Assembly: GCA_958450365.1 (NCBI GenBank)
Contig: CAUEEP010000899.1
Coordinates: forward strand, 361,001 to 425,000
Length of the DNA: 64,000 nucleotides
DNA from: Mesorhabditis belari
Lineage: Eukaryota > Nematoda > Chromadorea > Rhabditida > Rhabditidae
Reading direction: 5' to 3'
In this document: positions 1 to 9,282 of the stretch, piece after piece
Layout: every line of letters begins with the position of its first letter
Position numbering within the stretch: position 1 is the first letter of the stretch
Position numbers and translations under genes: made by a program
Notes under the pieces: model-generated
What the model was told of the DNA's origin: nothing
Databases searched by the model: none
What the model saw: only the letters and a program-made list of their open reading frames with translations

Positions 1-2
1 CA

Positions 3-594
3 GATCTCTCTTACGATGTTCTTGCCTTTTGTGAGACCTGGCTGACTGAAAACACTACATCTTCTATCTTAGACCCCGCCTCTAACTATTCCATAATTCG
101 TTGTGACCGTATCTTTAATGATATCAAAGTTCGGTGGTGGTGGTGTTATCCTATTCATTCGCCGTTCTTATAACTTTTTCCCTGTTACTAGTCAATCAGT
201 CTCAGGTTGCGAGATAATCATTGTTGATATATTCGCTCATTCAGATTCCCCCTCGCGTATCTTTATTGTTTATCGCCTCCCACATGTTAACAACCAGGGT
301 TCTTTCCATCTTTTTACATTTCTTGAAGATTACTTGCTACCAAATCATCCAAATTTCCTTCTTGGCGATTTTAATTTTCCTTTAACTGTTTCTCTAGGAC
401 ATTTACCTAATTTATGTCCTCCCATTGGTGGTACCCACCATTTTTCTATGTCTTTTAATTTAATTATGCATCATTTTACCTCTCTAAAAGGACCGGATGA
501 AGGTAACCGTGCCTTTTGGAGAGGTAATTTCGGTGCTGTCTCTCTTTCTTTAGCGCTCTTCAATGCAAGGTTTCTTCCCCGATTTCCCGATTAG
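3..594 (+). pseudogene. LINE apurinic-type endonuclease domain, frameshifted
   Basis: The first stretch reads like the LINE motif CETWL; after a frameshift near 120-130 the reading continues with GGGGVILFIRR and later LLGDFNFP. These match the TETWL, GGGV and GDFN motifs of exonuclease/endonuclease/phosphatase domains that nick target DNA for LINE insertion. The C-terminal catalytic SDH region is not visible, and the domain ends at a stop just before the RT ORF. It is non-functional as it stands. Confidence 0.7.
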
Positions 595-596
595 AG

Positions 597-2320
597 ATGG
601 ACATCAACGAGTGTTATGCCGACTTCTTTGAAGAGATGAAATCGCTGTTAGACGAAAATATGCCTATTTCAACCAGGTCTACCTTTTCTTACCCCAGTCA
701 CATATCTCGAGCTAGGCAAAGGTTAGAAGCAGCTTGGCGTTATCGCGATTCCCCCCATTACGCATATCTAGAAAACAAGCTAACCAAGTTTGTCAAGAAA
801 TTTGAGGCCAATATTGGACGGAAAGCCGTTTTTAGTCCTAGTCCCAAAGCTTTTTACTCATACGTCTATTCTAAGATTAATCCAAGCCACGATTCCTCTA
901 TTAAATGTATATTTGACCCCCTTCGCAACTCGTTGATTTTCGAAAATCACAAAATTGCTAATTCCTTTGCTCAATATTTCTCCAACGTTTTTGCAGTTGA
1001 CGATGGTACTTGCATCCCTGTTCTTCCCGCCCCAGCACATACTTGCGCAGCCCTAATCGTCACACCAAGACTGGTCGAAACAGCAATTAGTAAGCTTAGC
1101 AATAAGATTTCTTACACCCCAGACGGAATTCCCTCTTTTGTTATACGGAAAACTAAGTTTCAAATATCACCACTACTTGCTAGACTTTTTAATCTGTCAC
1201 TTCTAACGGCTAAGATCCCTAAATTTTGGAAAGACTCAACGATTTCGCCACTTTTTAAGAAAGGAGATCGGAACGCGCTTGCAAATTATAGACCCATCGC
1301 GCTCACCTCCTCCATTTGTAAAGTCTTAGAAATAATTATTCGCGACCACATTATTCATTATCTAAATGAACATAATCTAGTTGATAAAAATCAATTCGGC
1401 TTTTTTAAAAACCGCTCTACCTCCGACCAGCTAGTTCTCTGTGCACATGACTGGCTTCTAGCTAAAGCCAAAAACGATCAAACTAGCTGCGTTTTCATTG
1501 ATTTTTCCAAAGCATTTGATTCTGTTAATCATAGATTTTTAATCGCCAAACTAAATTCATTAGGTCTCCCCATATCCATCACTAATTGGATTGCAAATTG
1601 GCTTACCGAAAGGACTTTTCACGTCCGCTTAGGCTCTACCTTTTCGAATGACTTCCCCATTAGTAGCGGAGTACCCCAAGGGAGCGTTCTTGGTCCTCTT
1701 CTTTTCCTTATCTATATTAATGACATTAACAGTTCGATCTCCCCAAGCACAAAAGTCAAAAGTCACAAAAGTTCTAACATAATTCTTCGCGCCATTTGTT
1801 TCCCTAAAATTGCGACTTATCGCAAGGCTTTTATAACCTATTACCGACCTTTGCTCGAGTATGCCACCATCGTATGGTCACCTTCCATTAAGAAACTTAT
1901 CACCTTAGTTGAAAATGTCCAACGGCGTTTCACTAAAAAAGCATACACTCGTTGTTTCCCTTCTTCTCTTATTCCAAATTATGAGACTAGACTTATAGTT
2001 TTTGATTTAAAACCCTTTTATATCGCCGTATTTACTTTGATCTTATTTTTTGCTATAAAATACTTTTCCACCCTAAGTCACATCCAGAATTTCAAAGCCT
2101 CTTGAAAATTGTAGAAATTTATAGAAGTTCACGTAGTCATCCTGATCAAATTTCGGTCGGCCCTCATCCCCATCATCTTTCCCTTTATCATTCTTTTGCG
2201 AACCGTATTAGTAGGGTTTGGAATAAGCTCCCGTCTGGTATCTTCTGGTCTGTAGGAAAATTCAAAGTATCTGTGAACGAATTAGATCTTATTGCCATGT
2301 CAAATCTGCCCTATATTTAA
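597..2320 (+). pseudogene. LINE reverse transcriptase with YADD deletion and 3' frameshift
   Basis: A 502-codon ORF carries clear RT blocks: YRPIALTSSICKVLE, FIDFSKAFDSVNH (first catalytic Asp), and SGVPQGSVLGPLLFLIYIND. The next block should hold the F/YADD catalytic pair about 15 residues on, but the reading jumps from STKVK to a later segment (YYRPLLEYATIVWSPS), so the palm motif C is deleted. After the stop at 2105 the tail continues in another frame (2102-2320; FANRISRVWNKLPSGIFW), which is the usual LINE C-terminus. The enzyme would normally copy LINE RNA at the nicked target. This copy is inactive. Confidence 0.85.
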
Positions 2321-2462
2321 TCTTTTTGTATCTGTGTTTCCTAACTGTACTCTTACTGTACTATTTTTAGTTTTCTCTCTTTTTTCGGTGAGAGTATTGT
2401 AGCAATATGTTATATGCAGTTATGATTATCTGATTCGCTTCTATTCGCCCCATGAATAAAGC

Positions 2463-2482
2463 ATATATATATATATATATAT
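2463..2482. repeat. (TA)n microsatellite at the LINE 3' end
   Basis: Ten TA units immediately follow AATAAAGC. This is consistent with the simple-repeat tail of the LINE. Confidence 0.85.
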
Positions 2483-2486
2483 GATT

Positions 2487-3380
2487 AAGTTAACTTAGCA
2501 CATGAGGGCTTAAAAGAATCTAGAATTCCGGCTGTAAATTTCCTAGAAGCCGGCTGTAAATTTCCTAGAAGCCGGCTGTAAATTTCCTAGAAGCCGGCTG
2601 TAAATTTCCTAGAAGCCGGCTGTAAATTTAGACCAACAAACTCCATTATTTTCATTTATTTTCAAAGTTTGAATATTTTATTTTTAGTTTCTAGTTTCTA
2701 GTAGTTCTCCATAAATGTATACTCCATAAATGTTTTTGGTCAGAATTTCCTCTCGAATTGTTTTGAGCCTTCAAAAATTAATGGTCACCTTAGAAAAACG
2801 CGATCTTGCTTAATTATCCAATTCCCGACCCCATATCCAAAGCAATGTGCCCGACGCCGTTTTTTCCTACGAGCGATACGAATAGAACACACCACGTAAA
2901 AGCCCCGATAAAACTAACATCGGATTCGGAAAGAAAACCCAAAATTACAGGAAATTTGAGCTCATTTGGTTCAGCCATTCACGAGAAACATCCGTGACTC
3001 AGCATTGCGTCATGCCGTCGTCTATGTGTTAAAAAGTTGATTTTAACGGGGCTAATACATGATTTTCTGCCGATTGTTGTACCCGCATAGACGGTCAACG
3101 CGCAGTCGCGGTCAATCGTTTCCTACAGTGAGATTTGAACTCATAAAATGGAAATAACAGAACACCCAGTTTTACTACAGGATGACCGCCAATTATAGTG
3201 ACTCACTTCTGAGGGGCTAGCTCAGCGAAAACTCAATGAATCCGTCTCAAAAGTTTTTTTCGTTGTCCATTGGGATTTGTGTCTGGGGAGGTCCACAAAG
3301 TTTTATCAACTCTTAGGTTGTTACATACCTTGTTTGAAAGTTTCATTTAGAGATGAATATCCAAGCAATCGACTTGCGGT
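2487..3380. repeat. Rearranged third copy of part of the RTK-A/RTK-C duplication
   Basis: 2487-3060 matches 12153-12645 and 34089-34600 (an intron of RTK-A and RTK-C). At about 3060 the match jumps to the equivalent of 15945-16200 (ectodomain exon and intron). The result is a deletion-joined fragment. At 3071-3122 on the minus strand it carries part of the RTK ectodomain exon reading ETIDRDCALTVY. No intact gene remains. Confidence 0.75.
2528..2629. repeat. 22-bp tandem array, about 4.6 copies
   Basis: The unit GCCGGCTGTAAATTTCCTAG plus AA is repeated nearly perfectly. The paralogous positions near 12187 and 34136 hold only a single unit, so the array expanded in this copy alone. Confidence 0.9.
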
Positions 3381-3693
3381 TTGTTGTTGTCATTTGTTGT
3401 GTCGAGCACGCATTGGATTGATGTGGCAACATCTTAGGATTTACTACGGGATATCAAAGTTCGTTTTTGAAACATTGTACAAAAAATTGCAGTTGTTGCA
3501 GTCTAATTTAAGTTGATTATGTATTGTTCAATTTTGTTGTTTTTGCATCTTTTGTTGTTTGTTCCAAAAATAAACTTGTTTGCAATTCACAACCGATAAA
3601 AAAATTCTGAAAACTTCTGTAAAACATAAAATAACAACTGAGTCTAAATCAGACGTCTGATTTAGACTCAAAATCTAAATCGGACGTAACATA
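3381..3693. other. Gene-free AT-rich stretch with a 30-bp palindrome
   Basis: I see no supportable gene. At 3640-3669 there is a perfect palindrome centred on AGACGTCT (GAGTCTAAATC on each side), followed by CTAAATCGGACGT and a short TA run. The same motif family recurs at 45690-45830. Confidence 0.5.
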
Positions 3694-4437
3694 TATATAA
3701 TTGTGACCCATAATTATCGAGACAAGGTATTTGAAAGCAACAAGTGCTTGATGTACATTAATATTAGATAGATTTTAATTAGTCTGAAACCAGAGATTTT
3801 TAGCTACAAAATGATAGTTCACTTGTGAAAATTGGCCCAAAATTCGTATCCATCTGAGTGAAACTTGCCAGAATTACTCGGAGTCGAGTTGAAGACCGTT
3901 TGCCGGGATTTCTATTTAAGGACAGCCTTTTGCCTCCAACTACCCAACGGAAAAACCAAATGTTTGTAGAAATTTTCATTCTCTACCCCAATGACACTTA
4001 AACTAAGGCAGATGATTGATTATTAAAAATTCTAGAAGAAAAAAATGTAGGTCAAAAGCCTACATTTCACCACATGCTCTTAGCGCCTTCAACAAGCTTT
4101 GGGAAATTACACAACAAAAAATATCAAAAGACTTTATCGTCAACCTAATATATAAATAAAATTTATCCAATAATGTACATCAAGCAGTTATTGCTTTCAA
4201 ATGGATGTCCTTGGCGTCCTTGGTGTCCTACGATGCTTTGATCACCGCCTTGGAATCGTTGACATTGACGAATGCCGAATTCCAGTTCGGAAGTGATGAT
4301 TTCCTGTTGGAAAACCTGTCTCACAAACCGACCTTCCAGGCGATCACCCAAAAACTTTCGAGTTCAACGAAAGCCAATTACTGGCAAAAGGTTGCTGGGT
4401 GTGTGCATGACTTTTTTTTTGTATATTTTAACTGTTG
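3694..4437. repeat. Segmental repeat X, copy 1 (paired with 29690-30416)
   Basis: The segment is nearly identical to 29690-30416 in the same orientation. An inverted partial copy is at 20040-20230. It carries a relic RTK last exon. In this copy the long-inverted-repeat transposon interrupts the junction to the RTK-A 3' flank, whereas copy 2 is uninterrupted. Confidence 0.85.
4286..4398 (+). pseudogene. Relic final exon of an RTK-B-like kinase, plus strand
   Basis: After a CCAG acceptor-like site the reading SEVMISCWKTCLTNRP matches the last exon of RTK-B (20217-20100, minus strand; [16 protein letters not shown]). It is kinase subdomain XI with its CW...RP signature. A 4-bp deletion after the RP codon shifts the frame, so the following [11 protein letters not shown] lies in a different phase. 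No upstream kinase exons accompany it on this strand. It is a stranded fragment left by inversion or duplication. Confidence 0.7.
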
Positions 4438-4438
4438 C

Positions 4439-4970
4439 CACATCCGCGCGAAAGTGCGTTTTCTGATGAAAATTGATGTTATACCTACCATTCGATGGGA
4501 AAAAGTGTACTAAAACCGAATCTCGATATCATTTTTAAATTCCATCGACAGTTTTTTAGAAAATGGGCTTTTTCAAAAAACGCAAAAAAGCCAAAACTAA
4601 AGTTCGTAAAACGGCCATAAAATCTTTCACCTTTGACCAGTTTGCTTACTCAAATGCTTACTCAAATGCTTACTCAAATTATCTCAAAATCAAGACCGAG
4701 GTTTGAAGGTTTCGACTTTGAGAAAAGTCCACTATAAAAAAAATTTCATCTAATAATTTTTATTTCACGATCCTTTCTAAGCATTTTAGTTCAAAAAAGT
4801 AATTAAAAATAATTATTCTGCGCAAAGTTATAGCTTTTTAGGAATAGGGCCCTGTTTTCTCAGAAATAGAAGAAACTCAGAAATAGGGCCCTGTTTTCCC
4901 AAACACGCTTCAATTACCGTACCCCTGCATGCCCTCAGTGTCAAATATATGCTCGTTTTGACCTTTTTTT
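4439..4970. repeat. Left long inverted repeat of element 1
   Basis: It is the reverse complement of 8493-9061. Shared landmarks include CACATCCGCGCG, TTTTCTGATGAAA, CAAACACGCTTCAATTACCG and AGGGCCCTGTTTTC. It has diverged by several indels. Confidence 0.8.
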
Positions 4971-5205
4971 AATTTTTTTTCGCATATTTTCTATTATTTT
5001 TTCAACATATTGTCTTCTACAAAAACGATTACACAAAGTTAAGTTTTTTTAATCGATTTGTGAACGGATTGCTTTGTTGTAAAGAATTTTTAGACACCTC
5101 CGCCAGAAACAGCAAACTTTTATCAAAGAAACAACAAAATGAGTCAACAATGTGGACAAATGCAAAACCAGGTGTCTTATATGATTATTTATCTCAATTA
5201 TCAAT

Positions 5206-6135
5206 CTAATAAACCTTTGTCAAATAGTAACACGTTAATTGCATGTGTTTTGGCTCTACTTCCCAAACGAATGGCCGGAAAATTCCAACACTTTCACCGT
5301 GAATCACCGGATAAGTTTTTGATATGCTCTTGAATTCTGCTAGGGTCCTTTTTGGATAAGTGCGTCTGTCGATAACATCGGGTTCACCTTCAATTTTTCT
5401 GGTTTTGTTTGCTCGATATTTGCACCAAATACATGGAAATTTAGAAGCATTTGAGAGACCAAACGACGAAGCAAGAAAAGAAAGATCGCCGCCGAGAAAG
5501 AAGGTGCACTTTAGAGAAGATAGCAATTGAAAAATATCCTTCACTTTTTGCAAGCTTTCGTTGTTGTCACTACCTTCCCAAACGGCCAAAATCAGTTGAT
5601 TGAAAAAAGATTGGGGCTTGTTTGCTCTATCTGGTAACATAAGAGTTATCTTTGTTGTCTCAAAGCCTTTATCTCCCAGAATCACGACTCTCTTCTTTTC
5701 ATGTTCGGGTACTTGATCAAGTCTATAACGCACAGATTCGAGCAAATTCTTTAGTCTGACAATTCCGTTATCGATGAAGTATTCCATATGCGTCCCAAGA
5801 GTGTTCTTAATTTTTTGCATCTGATATTCGGTGGACAGAGTTTTCGTTGAGCTGATGTAAATTCTGTGGGCATCACGAGAGATTTTTGATTTCGATAAAA
5901 GTGCAAGTGATTGGAGTGGAGACAATATGTGGTCTCGTTTGTTTGTCGAATCAAAAAATTTGCGATACTTCTTTCGAATCATCCTTGCTTTACGACGAGC
6001 AATCGTTACATTTTGCTTTCTCTGGCGATGTTTTGCAATCCTTTTACGCGACAACTTTTTCATCTTCTTGCTTAACATTTTTCTCTCGCTCACTTGGATA
6101 TTATTTGGCAAATCCGTTCTCTTCTTCCATCGCAA
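5206..6135 (-). CDS. Uncharacterised transposon-encoded protein (putative transposase), element 1
   Basis: An open frame of about 310 codons; the true start is probably upstream, near the ATG at 6171 or after an intron ending TTTTAG. The first 75 residues are very Lys/Arg-rich. Then come LSPLQSLALLSKSKISRDAH, VVILGDKGFETTKITLMLPD, AVWEGSD, FLGGDLSFLASSFGLSNAS and a PCIWC CxxC motif. The same blocks occur in element 2 (25412-26433), which shows they are the conserved core. Acidic residues at GDKG and GGDL and the CxxC would fit a DDE-type transposase, but this is inference; I do not recognise the family. The C-terminus after GIFRPF differs from element 2, so this copy may be truncated. Confidence 0.6.
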   Translation of the reverse strand: MRWKKRTDLPNNIQVSERKMLSKKMKKLSRKRIAKHRQRKQNVTIARRKARMIRKKYRKFFDSTNKRDHILSPLQSLALLSKSKISRDAHRIYISSTKTLSTEYQMQKIKNTLGTHMEYFIDNGIVRLKNLLESVRYRLDQVPEHEKKRVVILGDKGFETTKITLMLPDRANKPQSFFNQLILAVWEGSDNNESLQKVKDIFQLLSSLKCTFFLGGDLSFLASSFGLSNASKFPCIWCKYRANKTRKIEGEPDVIDRRTYPKRTLAEFKSISKTYPVIHGESVGIFRPFVWEVEPKHMQLTCYYLTKVY

Positions 6136-6444
6136 GACAGCAGCTTTTTGTGTTTTTTCTTTCCCGCCATACCTAAAAGAAGCATTTGATCAGAAGTTAG
6201 TTATAAAGTTTGACAAAAACAAACAAAGTTTGACTTCTTATTTCAAAAACGAGCATACCGTATCTAATAAAAGCCCCCCCTCTAATAAACCCCCCCCTAG
6301 AGGGGTATCGAAAAAATAAACGCCCCCCCCAAGTACGAAAATTTACAAACTACATAGGAATAGCAACTTTTTTTTGATAATTTTTTGGTTTCTCTTTTAA
6401 AATTTCTAAGTAATCATTTTTACGTTTTGTTGATTTGCCGTATA

Positions 6445-6665
6445 CTTTTGAAGTACCGCCCCCAAGTGTCCCCAAAAAGTTTCCCCAAAGTGTCCCCATA
6501 TGGGAACTCTTTTTGATACTGAAATGCTTCGTTTTCTTTTTCTCTCTAAAGCTTTTTTAAAATTCTGTTACAGACGAAATTTTTTAAACTCTCCATATTA
6601 GATTTTCTCTTTGGGGACAGTTTGGGGAAACTTTTTGGGGACACTTGGGGGCGGTACTTCAAAAG
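6445..6665. mobile_element. 221-bp palindromic MITE
   Basis: Inverted repeats of at least 45 bp begin CTTTTGAAGTACCGCCCCCA and contain AGTGTCCCC and AAGTTTCCCC. They are flanked by TATA on both sides. The MITE sits between the left end of the pogo element and its transposase ORF. It has no coding capacity. Confidence 0.75.
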
Positions 6666-6703
6666 TATAAATTGTTGAAATAATTTTTTTTTAGTTGGAC
6701 TTC

Positions 6704-8218
6704 ATGGATGTACTCGCCGATTTTCGAAATCTTCATGAAGATGAAATGGAAGGATTCTGCGAAGTGGGTCGGGAACATTTCGACAAACGATCCGATTCAC
6801 GTGAAAGTTTGAACGACCCCGCCGACGACAATCCAATCCACAACGAAACAACGATTGGAAAACGACCGAGAAGAACATTGGACGCGAAGACGAAACTCGA
6901 GGTTGCTAAGATGGCGAGAGATGTTTCCATTCACTCGGCGGCGAAATTCTACATCGATCGCAAAGTGGTCAAGCGATGCCTGAAAAAGAAAGAAGAGCTG
7001 GAAGAGCTTCATGGGAAAAGGAAACGATTGGATGGAGGAGGCCGCCACCTGAATTCGGCTGATGTCGACGAAGCTTTGGCAATTTGGGTGCGGAAACAAC
7101 GGGCTGAAAAAAAGAGGGTCACTCGTCGGATACTCTTCAACGAAGCGGCTAAACGTTTTAAGGAAGTCGGTGTACCTTTCATTGGAAGCAACGGCTGGAT
7201 GGAGAAGTTCTTGGAACGGCACAATTTTTCGCTTCGCATTCCTACAACGACCACCCAGAAGCTACCGGCAGATTTTGAGAAGGTCCTCGTCAATTATTTC
7301 CTCAATCTTGGACAAAAATTGGCTGAAAACAACTACAAATATGTGTTTGCGGCCGACGAGATTGCTGTCTGGCTCGATCACTCAGCGAACAAGTGCATTG
7401 ATTCGATCGGAGCGAAAGAAGTTGAAGTGCTCACAAGAGGTTACGAAAAACTCAACGTTACGGTGATGCTTACTGCCAGAGCTGATGGCTTTAAGATGAA
7501 ACCGTTTGTTGTGTTACCACAAAAAAGAATGGATAAGAAAGTTGAAGAAAAGTTTCGCAAACGATTAATCCTTTATTGGAGTGGTAAAGAGCAAAAATGC
7601 TTCGATAACTCAATCACAACTGATTATTTGGAAAGGACCTTTTGGGGGATTGGGTTCTTTGACAAAAAGGAACGCTCTTTACTAGTATGGGATCAACACA
7701 CGGCCCATCGAAGCGAATCAACGATGAAATCTTTGACAAAACTAAAGCTAGACTGCTTTTTTGTACCTGGAGGCACGACTAAATTTGTTCAATGTGCAGA
7801 TGTTTCCTGGAATGCTCCCTTTAAAAAATATATTCGACATCAATATGAAGATTGGATCCTATCAACGGCACCCGAATTGACGAAATCGAAAGCTGATGGA
7901 TCTGGTGGTGGTAACCCCAAACCTCCTGCAATGGATGTTTATCTGGAATGGATTGCTTCATCTTGGGAAAAACTATCTTCAGAAATGATTGCCGAGTCAT
8001 TTAAAATCTGCGGAATAGGAATTGATCAGGATGGAAAAGAAGATCATCTTATTCACTGCTTCCGCTCAGATGGCCCGATACCTTCCGGATTTAAAGCAAT
8101 TCAGAGTGCCCAATTGGATAAGGAAATCGATAAAATTTTAGTCCCAAGCATCGAATCAGCAAATTTTCGTGAGCCTAGACAAGAGGCTGAATACGATTCT
8201 GATACATCAATTGCTTGA
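6704..8218 (+). CDS. Pogo-type transposase (CENP-B-like HTH plus DDE domain), intact ORF
   Basis: An open frame of 504 codons from the first ATG (in-frame codons exist a few residues upstream). Residues about 50-90 are a pogo/Psq-type helix-turn-helix (LDAKTKLEVAKMARD). Residues about 105-180 are a CENP-B-type HTH (VRKQRAEKKRVTRRILFNEA, GWMEKFLERHN). The DDE domain follows: first Asp in YVFAADEIAVWLD, second in LLVWDQHTAHRS, third in GGTTKFVQCADVSWNAPFKK, then a KAD-rich tail. Such enzymes cut and paste at TA sites in the nucleus. No internal stop or frameshift is seen, so the gene may be recently active. Confidence 0.88.
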   Translation: MDVLADFRNLHEDEMEGFCEVGREHFDKRSDSRESLNDPADDNPIHNETTIGKRPRRTLDAKTKLEVAKMARDVSIHSAAKFYIDRKVVKRCLKKKEELEELHGKRKRLDGGGRHLNSADVDEALAIWVRKQRAEKKRVTRRILFNEAAKRFKEVGVPFIGSNGWMEKFLERHNFSLRIPTTTTQKLPADFEKVLVNYFLNLGQKLAENNYKYVFAADEIAVWLDHSANKCIDSIGAKEVEVLTRGYEKLNVTVMLTARADGFKMKPFVVLPQKRMDKKVEEKFRKRLILYWSGKEQKCFDNSITTDYLERTFWGIGFFDKKERSLLVWDQHTAHRSESTMKSLTKLKLDCFFVPGGTTKFVQCADVSWNAPFKKYIRHQYEDWILSTAPELTKSKADGSGGGNPKPPAMDVYLEWIASSWEKLSSEMIAESFKICGIGIDQDGKEDHLIHCFRSDGPIPSGFKAIQSAQLDKEIDKILVPSIESANFREPRQEAEYDSDTSIA

Positions 8219-9061
8219 AATGCTGTTTTTCTTACATTCTTAGTTTCTGTTAATTTTTGTTGTTGAAATAAATAAATAATTCGATAAAAGTGACTTATGA
8301 TCTCGAATGCTTTATTTGCACTACTCTTTTTTTATCGTTGAATCAACGTCAATTATGTGTCTAAGTACGCCTGCAGAGGGCTATCGAAAAATAAAAGCCC
8401 CGCCTCTAATAAACGCCCCCCCCCCCCCCCCCTTGAGGGGTATCGAAAAAATAAACGCCCCGGGGCTTTTAATAGAGTAAATACGGTATCATAAAACGAG
8501 ACGTTGAGGGCATCCAGGGGTACGGTAATTGAAGCGTGTTTGGGAAAACAGGGCCCTATTTCTGAGTAGGACAAGAAAAAAAGCTATAATTTTGCGCCGA
8601 ATGATTATTTTTAATTACTTTTTGAACTAAAATGCTTAGAAAGGATCGTGAAATAAAAATTATTAGACGAAATTTTTTTGTTAATGAACTTTTTTTGAGA
8701 ATCAGACCTCCAAACTTTACCCTTGTTTTTGGAAAATAGGTGAACTTTCTACTTCAGAAACCTTGGGTTTTAAAAATAATTTGTTAGATTTTAAAAGCTA
8801 AAAAGATTTTTTAAATGTCTTCTTTTAAATAAAAACCAAACGAGGTCTGATTGCCCAATAGAAGTTTTTTTTCATGAACTTGAAAATAACAATTTTTGAC
8901 TTTTTAAACTTTTCAAAAAAAGCTGATTTTTCAAAAATTTGTCGAACGGATTTCAAAATCGTTATCATTTTTGGAATCAGCACAAATTTTTGCGTCGAAT
9001 GGTATATATTAGAAGAAATTTCATCAGAAAACACATTTTAACATTGTTCCGCGCGGATGTG

Positions 9062-9282
9062 TGTTGGACTTTGCGCAGAGGTGAATGAATAAATCTGGTT
9101 CATATCATGAAATATTTCACGTTAACTTTGAAAAGACTTTATTAGGAACTTTGTTTTCGATTCCTTGTGATCGAACGCTTTCTCGCGATCATTTCATCAT
9201 TGATGAGCATTCTCGGTCTTCTCATCGATTTGCTTGTAGTCATTTCTGTCAGTGTCGTGTCTTCATTAAGGTTCATTCTTAC
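9062..9282. other. RTK-A 3' flank / likely 3' UTR
   Basis: On the minus strand, an AATAAA lies about 140 bases past the TGA at 9283. The same arrangement follows the RTK-C stop. No ORF is seen. Confidence 0.5.

Larger units (their letters stand above)
1..2460 (+). mobile_element. Degenerate LINE (CR1/jockey-like non-LTR retrotransposon), cut by window start
   Basis: Endonuclease remains are followed by a reverse transcriptase ORF and a C-terminal tail, ending just before a (TA)n tract. An AATAAA lies close to the 3' end. The order endonuclease-RT with a simple-repeat tail is typical of CR1/jockey/L2-type LINEs. The copy is dead: there are frameshifts in the endonuclease and after the RT, and the catalytic YADD segment is missing. 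The clade is inferred from motif style only. Confidence 0.8.
6258..8486 (+). mobile_element. Pogo/Tigger-type DNA transposon nested in element 1
   Basis: TA dinucleotides flank the ends (6256-6257 and 8487-8488). The left end CCGTATCTAATAAAAGCCC pairs with the right end, whose complement starts CCGTATTTACTCTATTAAAA. Both ends carry C-rich repeats with GAGGGGTATCGAAAAAATAA. Inside is a pogo-family transposase. TA target duplication and this protein type fit the Tc1/mariner-pogo superfamily. The insertion is younger than element 1. Confidence 0.8.
4439..9061. mobile_element. Long-terminal-inverted-repeat DNA transposon, element 1 (uncharacterised family)
   Basis: The ends are inverted repeats of about 530-570 bp (4439-4970 and 8493-9061) starting 5'-CACATCCGCGCG. 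It is flanked by TGTTG on both sides (4433-4437, 9062-9066). The uninterrupted paralogous site at about 30413 has one TGTTG, which supports a 5-bp target duplication. The element encodes the minus-strand protein at 5206-6135 and has been invaded by the pogo-like element at 6258-8486, so its own length is about 2.4 kb. Element 2 (24896-26808) shares the terminal motif and the protein. CAC ends and a 5-bp duplication recall Transib/CMC-type transposons, but I cannot assign a superfamily. Confidence 0.75.

Noticed and set aside
2526..2640. CRISPR-like array
   Set aside because: Units are contiguous without spacers, and the genome is eukaryotic.
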